Below, piece after piece: positions 32,544-46,267 of a stretch of 64,000 nt of DNA. The DNA lies in contig PVNU02002850.1 of NCBI GenBank assembly GCA_003013855.2, forward strand, positions 1,426,001 to 1,490,000. Reading direction: 5' to 3'. Source of the DNA: Liriodendron chinense (taxonomy: Eukaryota; Streptophyta; Magnoliopsida; Magnoliales; Magnoliaceae). The notes under the pieces were generated by a model. The model saw only the letters and a list, made by a program, of their open reading frames with translations, ran no database searches and was not told where the DNA came from. Position 1 is the stretch's first letter. Every line of letters starts with the position of its first letter. Position numbers and translations under genes: made by a program.

Positions 32544-34854
32544 CACATGATCGACGGATTGGATGTCATGTGAAAATCAAATGGGCCCCCACAGAACGTT
32601 TCAGAATAAGGTTAACCAGCGTTGTAGAGGACATGATGAATTATTTATCTTATGCGTCATATGACATGTACACAAATTACATCCGAACAAAGAAAATTAT
32701 TTAAAATTAAGCTGTCCAAATAGTTAGACCCACTAGAGGTTGATCCTAATCCAATATTATAGCACAGTCATTACGCTAAATGGCTGAGTGGCGGACAACA
32801 AATTGACTGGTCTAGATGGAAACTTCAATTCAACAAACAAACATTCATCCGATAACAGGATTATCTAAACCGTCTGATTTTTTTTTGGTAATGCCCTATC
32901 TACAAGTGGATCCCACTATTTGGTGAGTTGGAGAGTCAACATCATTTCTGCAATGGTGGTGAACCATTAGATGAGTCCATCCGTTTTTTTCGCTAGCCTC
33001 CTATCATAGTTCACCACCATTTTGGAAAATGGAAGCGGCTCATCCACACCACATGTGGCGCACGTCACGGGCCATCCAAATTGTTGGGCACATGATCAAG
33101 GAATCTCAACCATCCAACTTATGGCCCCCAAACGGATGGTTATAAGTTGAATATTTTGGGAACCAAATGTAAAATGGTTATTGTTGTCCTCTGATTGTAA
33201 CTTTTTTGTTTATTATCCATCCCCTTTCGGGTCAATGATTTGAACGGTCTGGATTGCTGCCCCACTGTGCCATGTGTAGAGTTGGAAGCCACCCATCATT
33301 TTTAAAATGATGGTGAAAAACATCTTGATGATAGAATTAAATACCAATGATCTCTAGAAATAAGTCCAAATTGCTGGAAATGTTCTCCAGAGGATATTCT
33401 CAGGGCATGGTCCATCATTGGTGGGACCATGATACCAATGGTCCAGATCACTGAAACATAGGCCATACTCGTATAATGTGGACATGTTAGGACCGAGGAT
33501 AACAAACTCTTCTTCAACAAAAGGATATTGTCACCGGACAAAAGTGAAAGACAAGCTACAAAAATCTCCTTTCTCAATCTCAGCTCTATAAATTCTTTAT
33601 TTTTCCAGTCTCTACATGCCCTGCAAGATCTCTACGAAAGCCTTATGGACCCAAGAGTAGAGAATTCCCCCTCCTCCGACCACTGACCCAAAGGAGATGC
33701 ACCCCTTTTTTGGTCAATTACGAACCTGTTGACGACTCCCTAGCAAAAACTGAGTAGCAAATGACAATTTTACATCTACCAGCTAATTTTAGTAGCGGTT
33801 AACCAATCCAAAGGGGTATTTATGTAATTTAACAAGAATCCTTGCAAGTAACCCCACCTCCTCTCCTCCATGTTGCCTATTTGGAGCCTATGCATTGAAG
33901 GCTTCTGTGGGGCCACCATCATGCTTGTGTAACATCCAATCTATACATCTGTTGCATCAGCTCATGTTCGGTCATAAGACCAAAAACTATGAAAATCTAA
34001 ATCTAGAACGGGCCACAAAATGGGAAAAAGTTGAGATGGTTAATCCACTGCCCAACCGTTCTCTGCATATAGCCTCCCCCTTTCCACTTTGCTTTCCTTT
34101 TTACTCTTACCTACCATCTCTCTCCTTTTTCCTTTCTCCACATGCCACACCTCATCTTGATGCAGCCCAAGAATCTGAATGCTTCCATTGTCCTGATCTG
34201 AAAATGACATTGATGTAAGATAATGTTTGCTACCCTGAAATTTTCTTGTCCTTCCCAAACGATAAGGAGAAAATAAATTGGGTCAAGGGAACAAATGCCA
34301 TTTTGGAGTTTTATCAACAATTTACTCGTGTAGGCGTGGATCTGGTATTTTCTAAATCCTTATACAAGGAAAATACAAAAGAATTTTTTTCAACAAAGAT
34401 GCGAATTAGGAAGAACTGGTTGATGAAATATGAACTAGAGACTGAATCTTGACATTCCTCAATAACAATACATTTTTGGTACCGTAGGATGTATTGGCTA
34501 CTGCGGATCATTTGATCAGAATGAAATTTAGAATGGGCATCTTCAAAACAGAAGGTACAAAATCTCAAAGATGAGAATGTAAATAAATGATTGAAAGAGA
34601 GGTAGATAGCCATTCGACAATTTGCTAAGAGTTACTTAGCCACTTCCTTTTCATTTTTTCTTTCTTTTGTTTCTTGCATAAATTTGCATGGTTGGATTGC
34701 ATACACATGGCACACTTGGATGCCATACCCCATACTTGCACTTTTACAGACAAATTGAGTACATAAAGTTATACAAATCAAAATAAGACAGCAGTAAATG
34801 TGGACTCATGGGATTTTGATCAAAGGCGGATTGATTGTGGGCCCTGAAAGGTCA
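32544..34854. other. Intergenic sequence and 3' flank of the UBC gene
   Basis: It holds scattered pieces related to foldback repeats (ACCGTCTGATTTTTTTTTGG near 32871, ATCCATCCCCTTTCGG near 33216) but no complete element. The last few hundred bases before 34854 should contain the 3' UTR of the minus-strand UBC gene. No coding region was supported. Confidence 0.45.
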
Positions 34855-34988
34855 TCAGGGATCACCATGTCCCACAATGTCATCATCGCTTGATGCTATG
34901 CTTTGGCTGTCGCTAATATCTTCATCGCTACTCTCTTCTGCACGAGCATTGCTGATGTTCTCCCTCTTTGCATAACGCTCACAGTACT
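34855..34988 (-). CDS. UBC4/5/6-like: UBC E2 terminal exon
   Basis: The acceptor is ACAACAG|AGTACTGTGAG. The exon encodes (E)YCERYAKRENISNARAEES, an acidic Ser/Asp stretch and IVGHGDP before the TGA stop at 34857-34855. The two leading bases AG complete the Glu codon begun by the final G of the exon at 54072. Similarity to plant UBC4/5/6 tails (YCEKYAKPED...SSDEEL...) is clear. Confidence 0.88.
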
Positions 34989-37900
34989 CTGTTGTTTCCA
35001 TTAGGACAATTACATAAAATGCATTAAAATTTATCAAATTCCCGAGCACTTGCGCCCTACACGTATGTAAGAAAAAGGTAACAACATGCACTCAGCTTGG
35101 TTCAGATAGATACAATAAGTGGACCATACTCGGATGTGTGGGTCCTACCATTTATGTGAACCAATCAAAGTGCTTGCTGGCATATTTTCATCAAAGGCAC
35201 ACATTAGATTCCAATACATCAACGAATGAAAAAAAGGCAAAGGCATGCCTTTCTTCATTTGGAGACCATTTGATGCAACCCGAAGCAATAGGCATTCCAA
35301 ATAAAATAATAATGACCGATGTGGGAATATTTGGAGGGTCCAAAGGTGAAAAATTAAGAGCCAAAATGGAATTTCAAACTAGTGCGAGGCATAGAGATCC
35401 AAAATCTTCAAATCATGTAAGATGCCCAAGAAAAATACCTTCCAAGAGGCATAACCTTGGCCTCATGTCTACTCCAAGTTACCTTTAGCTTTGCGATATA
35501 TGATGGCCATTTCTACAAGTTTTGTAGGCGTGTGGAATATCTTGGGAAATCGATTCCATTTTTACGGATATGGTGTTTTTTTGCTATTTGTATTGTCAAA
35601 AGTAGCTATGAAATTTACTGTCGTTACTACACTTTTCCATGGAAATGAGTAAATCGATTTCTTCTCAATAGCTACTCCATGGGCATTTCCACGATAATGT
35701 GAGATGCCGCTCACTGTTGATTATTGACCTTTCAATATTTTCATGGAAATCACCCTTAAAATAAAATAAAATAAAAAAACCTACATCAACCACTGACCTT
35801 TCAACATTTCCACTTTCTGGACCATCTTAGAAAAAATCAAATGAATGGATAAGCCATAGACTTTTTTTTTTATATTATTATTATTTTTTTATGTATTCAT
35901 ATGTAGTGGAGGCCTAATCCACCAAATCATTCTTGATTGTGTTCTATGAGGATTCTATTGGTGACTTTTAGTAGGTCAAGCTGACAAACAATATGGTCTG
36001 ATACACCATTGAACGCATGTTAAACACACATACGTGCCCGCACGCACACATACACACACACAGGGAAAAACTGATTATGATGATGTACATTTCTCCTATT
36101 TTGTGGCAGTAATAGAGCTAGTCTCGGAGAATAGAATTTGTCCTATCAAATGACATGTAGGAATATTAACACGTATGAGTACGGCCTTAGTGGATACAAT
36201 GAAATGAGGGAGAGTCAACAAAGCTTGCATGTGGGAGACCAAGTAAAAAGGGGTAAAAAACTAGAGAAATTGATGGATATAAACTTTAGTATATAAAAAC
36301 AGATGAGAAAAGAATATAAATGGATCAAGATAGTGGTAGACAAGGAATAAAGCTTGAGCTCTAAGAGGAGTTAATCAATATCATTAGTGCATGACGCCAC
36401 AGGTGATGTTAGATAATAGAATCGAAAGACAATTTGAGAGGAAATGGATGAACTGTGGGAGAAAATTTCCAAAAGTAGAGAAGATATTTGTAGGAGACTT
36501 AAATGGTCATGTAAGAAAAGAGAGTAAAGGATATGAGTGTACATGGAGTATATGGGTTTAGGAGAAGGAATAAAAAGGGGAGGCTATCCTTAGGGATGCG
36601 CTCCTTGATTTTGCCATTACATATAATATAGGTCCCAGCCAATGTTTACCAATAGTATCGGCCAATATATTGGTCGATACTATCGGTATCGACCTTGGCC
36701 AATACGATACTTCCCAAAAGTCTGTAACTTTTAGGTATTGGTTGAAATATCACGAGATACAATGCAATATTTTCAAAATATCTTTTCTTTATAATATTTG
36801 GTATCAATGATACTTTTGATGGCATCATCAACAACCCTTTTTATTTTTTTATTTTTTCCCAAAAGAAATCCCCCAAAACCTTTTAAAATCCAATTTTAAA
36901 AAAAAAAATCGTTTATTGTTTGTACTGGAGTAAATTCGACCAACCCTCTTCCATCTTCTGGAGAAACAATCGGAATTTCATGAGGAAATCAATATCGGAC
37001 AACAGGTCACCCGATTTTTAAACAGTGAGAAAATTTTCTATTTTAATCCTTTTTTAAATCATTTGAATAACTTCAACTAATATGGAAATTCATGACTTTG
37101 CATGCTCAATCATGGATTTGACCCTATGATTTGGGGAAATTGGGGAAAATCTGAAATTTCCACCATTTCACCTTTGTAAATTGCAATTAGAGTATGAAAA
37201 AAAATGATATTGAACATATTGGAGGCTGCTCTACAGATAGATGGAGGTTTTTAGATTCTTCAAAAAATAAAAATAAAAATTAAAAACATAAAAAAGTAAT
37301 AAAAAAATTCAAAAAATCCATGTTGATCAGCAATTATGTAGCCTTAATTTGCAAGTGTTTACGAGTGTTTGCTGATCTTCATATCAATTATACACTAATT
37401 TACGAATTAAAAAAAAAAGGGAGAAATTATAGATAATCCAAAATTTCCCTAGATTCTTCCATTTAAATTGCAATTAGTATGGAAAAATCACATTAGACAT
37501 GTTGGAGGCTGATCTACAGTTTAATTGAGGTTTTTGAATTTTTTTAATTAAAATTATTATTTTTAAAAAATTTCAAATTGATCAGCGGTTATTTAGCCTT
37601 AGTTTGTGTTTACAAGTGTTGGCTGATCTAATATCAATTACATTCTAATTTGCAAATTTGGTGAAACTGGAGGAAATTGGAAAAAAATTTAAATTTCCCC
37701 AATTTAGTATATTGAATGTGCTAATGTTCTACTTGCTTAATTTTGTTTTGCAGGTAGAAAATTCTAAAAAATGAGACAATCCAACATTTGCTAGCAGCAT
37801 GGGACCTCGCTTCCCGATAATTGACACGGGTCGAAGTGCAATTATTATTGGCACGTGTCTTAAGAGTTGAGGGATGTCCTACATGAAGGAACACCTTATG

Positions 37901-40900
37901 GAAAGCATTGGAATGTTGTCGATTACCAAAAGGGTTCCAAAGGAGGTCAGAGTGAAGATGGAAGTGTGAAGGGGTGAAGAATAGAGATGACCGTGTTGAG
38001 CATGAGAGGGAGTTAGGGAGGAGTTAACATGGCCAGTGCGGAGCCTTGAGGATGTAGAGGAGGTGGGAGAGTATGAAGATCCTGACTATAGACGTGCTGT
38101 TGATGAGTCATTATAGGAGCAGTGGAATGGAAATCAGGTAAGGTAGTAAGAGGCAAGTAGGCCCACTTTTGAGGGATCTACACAGGATGCTGGTGGGAGT
38201 GATGGAGCAAGGAGTAGCAGTCAGAAGGGTGATGGTAGCACGAGCAGGGATTAGGGTTAAATAGTTTTTGTCACGATGGTAGTATGCAAATGTTGGATGT
38301 ACCTTTAGATCCGGCAATGTATAGAGATGAGGGAGGAAAGCAGAAGTGGCTGAAGAATTTGTAAAGTGGAAGGGGTGTGAAAAAGAGAGTAGGGAAATTC
38401 GTTGCAATTTTTTATTTATTTATGTGTCAGCCAATGTAGCAGGGAACCAACACTTCAAAAATATGATAACTAAAGTGTAGTGTAAGGGCGAGGGTATGGT
38501 GTCACCTAGGTCATGTGAGATTATAGGGTAGTATGTAGATAATGAGGTTGCTGACATGCGACGCTATATTGATGAGTTGAGACCGTCTTGCGAGACATGG
38601 GGTCACATTGTTGTGTGATAGGTGGACATGACCGACGAGGATGTCCATCATAAATTTTATGGTCTACTATAGGGGGAGGACTATATTCCTAAAGTCCATT
38701 GATGCGTTAAATAAAATAAAATAGAAAAAAAGAAAAAAAAATCAAGTTATATTTATGGGTTGATGAAGAAGGTTGGGAAGAAGAATGTGGTACAGATTGT
38801 CATGGACAATGGAAGTGCATTTTGTGAAGACAATGAATGAGTTGATAAAGAAGTATAACCAATATTGGACCCTGTGTGGTACCCGTTACATTTATTTGAA
38901 GCTTAGGGCAATAGGTTAAAGTTATGCAGTTAAGAGTGTGATTGTCGATGCCTAGGCAATTACAAATTCCATCTATAAACACGCCTAGCTATTAGCGGAG
39001 ATGCAGAAGAGATGGTGGTGATTTAGTGCAGCCTAGGGCGACATGGTTCACCACGAATTTCATCTTACAGGCAAGGGTTGAGAGAGCACTTCAGCTCTAG
39101 GGAGTATTCGCCATGGATTCAGAGCAGCAAAAGAGCATAGTAGATGATTGATGAGATTGTTTTGAGCATCTCCTTCTGAGATCGTGTGCGTGTGGTGAAT
39201 ATTCTAGTGCCCATATATAGTGGTAAAGACGGTTGATAATAAGACATCCGTCAATGGGTTCTGTGTACGAGCCCATGCGATATATGAAAGAGGCCATCCA
39301 GGCCCCGAATTCATATCAATGGGTGCAAGAAATAATTGATGACCGATGGGAAAGTACTCTCAAGCACCCACTTTACAAGGCTAGTAAGTAATTTGATTTA
39401 ATTTTCTATATTTTTAAATACTTTATTGGTTGCTTGCATAGTATGGACTTCTATGCTTCTTTTCGCGACACTAATATGTGAATGCATGCACCATTTTGGG
39501 TTTCAACATATTTCATTAACTCAAGTACCATTATACCTGCAGACTCGATGAGGATAACAACTTAAAGAGGGCGCTGCACAAAGTCTACGAGAAGTTATTA
39601 CCTAATTTTCTAGGAAAAACCCATTTTGTGAACGAGGTAAACATGTTTTGCATTTAATTCTCATCTAAGTTCCTGCAACGCTTTATATTAACAATTACTA
39701 TTAAATGCCATCAACTGATTGTCGCCTTCTAGGATGCAGAGGGCATGTTTTAAGTGTAAGGTGGCGAGAAAATTGAGGAAGACGACGATGCTATATGGGT
39801 TGTTGTATTAGTTAAAAGTTAATTTTCATATTTTAAAATTATGTAGAACTAATGGAAAAAAAAAAAGATAAGTTTTGTAGGAAAATGGTGGACCATGCAT
39901 AGGAGTGACTGCAAGACATTGCAGCAATTACCACTCCACATACTTGTATAGATGGTGTCTTCATCACTACGTGAGGAAATATGAGTATGTTCTCTCTCAT
40001 TTACATGAACAAATGGAATAAATTAAGTTATGAGAAGCTCTAGAAACTAGTATTCTACTACTACAATATGAAGCTTCAAGAAAGGTTGCTATAGGCAGTC
40101 TTGTCAAAATCCTACGATTTGCGATTTACGATTTTGTCAAATCTCAAGCAAAAAGATTTGAATCCCAACCTTGAATCCCTTTTCACATGAATCCTACGAT
40201 TTTATGATTTGAATCCTACGAGTTACGATTGAAATTATACTTTTTCTCTTATATTTTAAACTTCACGTGACTTTCATTTTATGTTTTTAAATTGGTGGAG
40301 GCTTTAAGAATCGTTTACGAAAGATTAATTATTTTATTTGTTCTTTATAAGAGATCAAATGGATATATATTCTCTTCAACATTAGATCATCTAGCTTTTT
40401 TTATTATTATTATATGATTTCCTACTTCTTAATTGGTTGAAACACCAAATTGATGTATGACTTACTTGTAATGTTTTTATGGACGGTTATGATTATTTTG
40501 ACTTATATGTATTATGGAATGATGTTTAAAAATCAAAATATCTTTTCTTAGCCGGTCTACAGTATCAAAGGCCACTTTTCCAACATGATTAACAAGAAAA
40601 TAAATTATCAAAGGACCCTCACATTTTTTAAGAGAAATTTCTTGGAAGACAAAAAATAACGGAATAAGAATCCTTAACACTATCATCATGATATTGTATT
40701 ACTTGGTGCACATTGATGGAAAAAGGAAGATAAAAGTGTTTCTAAAAAATTTCTAATTTATTTATATTTTTCATATTTTTTCAAATTTTTAAGAAAAATG
40801 TAAAAAATCTTACGATTTACGATTCGATACGATTCAATCCCCACTACGATTTGCAATACGATAATGATTTTGACAACATTGGCTATAGACATAAGGTGCA

Positions 40901-43900
40901 AGAGCAGACGAGGACCTATTAAATTCAATGATGGTCGGTTGTCATGCAATCTATAAAGGAGACAAAAATAACCCACTTTACGAGTGGATCAAGTCAGATG
41001 ACCCGAATTGAGCAGATGGTTGACCGAAACTGAATACAACAAAGAAGGCAATATCACAAGGCATTGACATTGATGCAACAGTTGTAGAGAAGGCTAGATC
41101 TCCCTTGACGCTTTTCACCCATTGACAAGGAGTATAGAAGGTAACTGGCAACGATCATTATCTCACCAGCACGTGGTGACAACACTCTTATCTGATAACG
41201 ATAGCAATACGAAGAGCAACGGAAGTGGCGGTCCTGGTGATGATGATGATGATGATGATGATGGCGACGACGAAGGCGACAGGGGTGGCGGTGGTGATGA
41301 TATACGTGACGAGAGTTAGAGTTACACTCAGACTCAGAGGCCTCTTTAGCTTGTTAGTGGAGAGAAGGATTGTGAACATACTACCTAGGATGAAGATCAT
41401 GATTCTCGTACTCGTTCTCATATTATCCAAAATAAGGCTTACAATCATCATAAGAAGATACAACTGAGTGGTGTTGAGGACTCTTTAGGATGAAGCATGG
41501 GATCCATGGATATTAGTAGTGGCAGGACATCTCTAGTTCTGTGCCACAGTATGATTATGAATTATATGGTTAAGAAGCATATGGATATGTGACGAGTGAC
41601 TCTAGTAGTTATAGTATAGGACTACCAGACTACGAGCTAGAGTATGCTTCCGCGTACGAGCAAGGATATCTAGGCTACGATTGTGGGCAACGGACGTATT
41701 CAGGAGCTTCACATATACCCACCCTGTATTCAGCTCCAGATCCATTTCAGCCACAGACAATGACGACTACATAGTTACTCACAAACAGTGTTTTAAATAG
41801 CTATGTAGCGTGTAGCTTACACTACGTAGCGTAGCTTAGCCTAAACGCTACGTAGCTCATGAAAATAGCTTAAGTTTCATGTAGCCTACGCTACATGATT
41901 AACTTGGATATGCTACACGCTAAATAGACTATGCTACATGCACATTACAAGTCATTTTCACTATAAAATTAAAATCAATAATGTTTTTAACGATTAGTTA
42001 CGTTTTTCTATTTCAATAAAAATTCATTAGTCTTTTCAATGCTTTTAGTAAAATAATATAAGAAACAGTTTTAAATCAGTTTTGTCGCTCTTTCTTCACT
42101 TTCATACTTAATAATCACCCTTTGCTATTACTTTAGATTGCATTTGGTTGCATCAAATATCATGAAAATTTGTTAAATTTTATTATTAATCATCTAATAT
42201 GGTGCACCCAAGTGAAAACTTGATTAAAAATCTAAGTAGAGTGTAGCTTACGTTACATGCTATGTAGCTTACACCTCACGCTTCAGAGGGGTGAAGGCTA
42301 CACTACATGCTATTTAAAATACTGCTCACAAATGGGCATATTCTAATCTAGTTCAGAGAGTATTGAGTATCAATAATATGTCAAAAAGTATCTTCATTAG
42401 TAATATTCTACTATGACTCGAGCATAGTATTATCAGTTTGTGGAGTAATATTATGGGCAGCCCGGTTGAGATGGAGATGATGACTTTGAGTTGCCACACA
42501 ACTCATAGGTAGATCTGAGGCACAATTGCACATGCGCATAAAGGGTACCTCACAGGTATATTTCTACATTTTCTTTAGCTTTTGAATGTATTTCTTGTGT
42601 TTTCATGTCTTCTTAGATTTATAAATGATATGAATTAGTTTTGAATATAGTTGCATCACTTCTGTTAGACAATGCATGGTTTGGAACCCTATACAAAGGA
42701 AACTTATTATATGCACTTGTATTTTGTGATCTTTTGATTTCTAAGGGGGTAATAATGTCTTTTTTAACATTCCCTAAAGATTCATTGAAAAATTTGACCA
42801 ATTTTCCAACGTAAGCCAATGTTTCCCACAAAAAATGAAACATTATGCGATACATCCAATATTTCCCATGTGATACACGATAAGCTTCTATATCCTAAGG
42901 GTGCGATGCATCTATCAATACAGATAATTAAAACATTGGTTCTCACAAATACATACTTTAAAAATAGAGATAAATATTTAGTAAATTTAAAAAATGGATT
43001 ATATACAAGACAAACATATTTCTCTTTGCTTAAGAAGATGGAACAATCAATATATAAAGACTACAATGTTATACCAGGAAAGAGTTTGACCATGCAACAC
43101 ATGTTAATCATTATAGACATTTAACCTTAAGAAATGGAAGGGAATGAATTCAAAAACAAGGTGGGGGAGTTTAAAAGGAGAACAATATTATTTATTAATA
43201 AGTTGATGGAAGAAGGAAAGTGGAATGCCGAAGAAGAAATTAATGTTATGTGGAATGAGATGACTAAGTACATTAGGAAAGTTGTAAAAGAAGTTTTAGG
43301 AGTACGTAAAGGAAAAAGCCTCTCATATGAGAAAACTTGATGGTGGTGATGTACAAAAGGCTATTAACGAGAAATGGTCATGTTTAAAAGCCTAACAAGG
43401 GACTAAACAAGGAAAATTTACAAACATATAGAAATACCAAATAAATTGCTAAGAAAGTAACAAGTGAGGCTAAACTTAAGGCATATGATGATCTTTACAA
43501 TAGATCGATGAGAAAAAAAAGATGAGAACAATGTCTTCAAACTTGCAAAAATGAGAGAGACGGAGGGTAGAGGCTTAGATAACATTAGCTGCATGAAGAG
43601 CAATGACTATAGGGTATTTGGTTAAGTATGATGAGAATAATGAGAATGACCACTCTGAGAGCATGTGGATAGAAGGAATCATAAACTCAAATGATGCCTG
43701 AGAATGTGGATACCTTCGTAGGATTAGAAAATCTAAATGAAAGAAGCCTTGAAAAAGATGAAAACTAGAAAGGCCCTAGGACCAGATGATCATAGACTCG
43801 ATTACTTCGTTCTATGCCAATCAGCGAACAATCTCCCTCGGCCTTCCATAGATTACCTCCCATTCGATTACTCTCTCGTATGAAGAAGCGGAGGAGCTGG

Positions 43901-46220
43901 AGAAGCCTGTTTCGGAAAAAAGAAATCAGAGAAGCAGTGTTATCCCTTGCTAGGGATAAGGCTCCTGAGCCTTATGGGTATCCTCTAGCCTTCTTTCAAA
44001 TTTTTTGGGCGCCAATTAAAGTTGATCTGTTTGCTTTAATCTGGGAGTTCTTCAATTTCAATTCTCTTCCTCCAGAGATGGGGCATAGTTTCATTGCTCT
44101 TATTCCAAAGCTTGAAGGAGCAGAAAATATTAAGACTTTAAGGAGCAGAAAATAAGACTTTTAGGCCGATCAGTTTGATCAAATGGGCCTTACAAGACTT
44201 TATCCAAGATTCTAGCGCAAAGGTTCCGAATAACTCTTCCGAAGATAATTTCCAACTCTAAAAGTGTGTTCATTAAAGGGAGGCAAATCCTAGATTGCGC
44301 TTTCGTGGCCCACGAATGTTTAGATTCATGTCATTGATCTGGTGTAAAAGGGGTAGTTTTGAAACTCGATCTGGAAAAGGCTTATGACCATGTAGATTGG
44401 AAGTTCTTAGATCATATGCTTTTGAGGGTTGGTTGCATACCTCGATGGAGGAGATGGATCCGGATTTGTGTGCACTATGCTCGTTTCTCAATTCCTATCA
44501 ATAGTTCCCCTTTCGGATACTTCTTAGCTTCAAGAGGCCTAAGGCAAGGAGACCCTCTTTCCCCATTCCTTTTTCTGGTTATATCAGAAGCCCTCAATAG
44601 AATGCTTAGTTGGGGCCAGGAATTGGACCATTTTCAACGTTTTAAGGTTGAGAATGTTTCTTCCCCAATCTCTCACCTACCGTTCACAGATAACACACTT
44701 ATATTTTGAAAGGCTTTAGATCTTATGGTCGACAACCTCCGCAAGGTCATTACTTGTTTTGAGATTGCTTCAGGGCTCAAAGTGAATATTTCAAAAAGCA
44801 AATTGTTGGGAGTTCATCTATCATTAGCGGAGGTAATTGAGTTAGCTTCGGTTTTCGGTTATTGTGTTGAATCCTCCCCTTCATCTTATTTGGGGTTGCC
44901 GCTTTGTATTCGCAAGCCCCTAATGCATCTTTGGGATAAGATTTTGACTATGATGGAAAGGAAACTCTCCTTGGAAAAATAGGCATCTCTCTTTGGGTGG
45001 GAGATTAACTCTTCTTAAATCAGTCTTATCAAATCTTTCGCTTTACTTCTTATCTCTCAAGTGTCCGAAAGGTATCATCTCAAAAATCGACAAGCTGAGG
45101 TGGAACTTTCTGTGGCAAGGTGTGGTGTCGTCTGGCAAGCTTCATTTACTTGACTGGAACGAAGTCTACCAGCCCATATTCGAGGGTGGAGCGGGGATAA
45201 GGAGATTAAAGGACGTCAACACATCCCTATTGGGAAAGTGGATTTTGGAAATTCGCGTGCGAAGAGGACAGTTTGTTGCGCCAAATTATAGCAAAAAAAA
45301 AATACGGTACAACCAACAATGGTTGGAGCACTATATCGTCATCCCTCTATAGGGCATCCACGATTTGGAAATCGATTATGTAACTGTTTAACAAAGTTTG
45401 AGCTGGTGTGGAATTTTCCATGGGTAACGGAGCCCGGATTCAATTTTGGGATGACAATTGGATGGGAGACAGAATTCTCATATCCGACTTCCCAAACCTA
45501 GTGGCGCTTGCCCCATCAGAAGATGTTACGGTTAGGGAGTGCTTCTCCCCATCGGGTGCTTCCGGAGTATGGGCTCCTCCATGCAAACGCAATTTGACAG
45601 ATTTTGAGTTGGAAGAATTTACTCTGTTACTGAACCGCCTTGAAGGATTGATATCGAGGCCAGAGGAACAAGATGCTATATGCTGGTTACGTGATAAATC
45701 TGGTCTATACACGATGAAGTCCCTTCACAATATCATTTGTTGGAGGTCCCGGGACGAGAGTTTTAACTTTTGTAGCAAAGTTTGGACTATGGTGCTCCAC
45801 CAAAGGTGGCAGTCTATGCTTAGTTGATTGGTCGCAATAAAGTCCTCATGGTGGACAACTTGTGCAAGCAGGGAATGATTCTCCCTAATATTTGTCTTCT
45901 TTGTAAAAGGGATGCGGAATCTATCCTACATTTTTTTACTTGCTAATTTGCTAGGGGGTTGTGGTGCAGTATCTTGGATTTCTACAATCTATCCTGGGGA
46001 GTCGGGGACTATATAAGGGTGTTTTCGCCTCATGGCACGACGGTAATGCTATCCCCAACATTAGGACAAAATGGAGATTAGTCCTGTTGGTAGGGTTGTT
46101 GATAATCTAGGAGGAAAAGAACAACCACTATTTTAGGGATATGAGCGAATCTCTTTCAGCAGCCATTTCTAAGGTTTTCATTTCTGTGAAGGAAAGGGAG
46201 CATGATTAGAGTTTGTATTT

Positions 46221-46267
<47 letters not shown>

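Larger units (their letters stand above)
36640..42938 (+). mobile_element. Old hAT element (hAT-3) inside the RTE LINE
   Basis: The ends are CAATGTTTACCAATAGTATC at the left and, reversed, CAATGTTTTAATTATCTGTAT at the right. The subterminal zones are full of CGATAC/GTATCG words. The RTE reading resumes directly after it, which fixes the insertion. The 8-bp target copies (GTCCCAGC, GTTCTCAC) are poorly conserved, consistent with age. Inside is a decayed transposase (about 37760-41775) plus two younger MITEs. Confidence 0.75.

Noticed and set aside
33302..34320. Open frames of 69-107 codons on both strands
   Set aside because: No domain, splice structure or composition supports them; they overlap each other and lie in AT-rich intergenic DNA.
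34855..35091. Stand-alone small protein of 78 residues
   Set aside because: The first 34 residues are upstream intron. From 34988 the sequence is the UBC terminal exon in exact phase with the exon at 54072, so it is not a separate gene.
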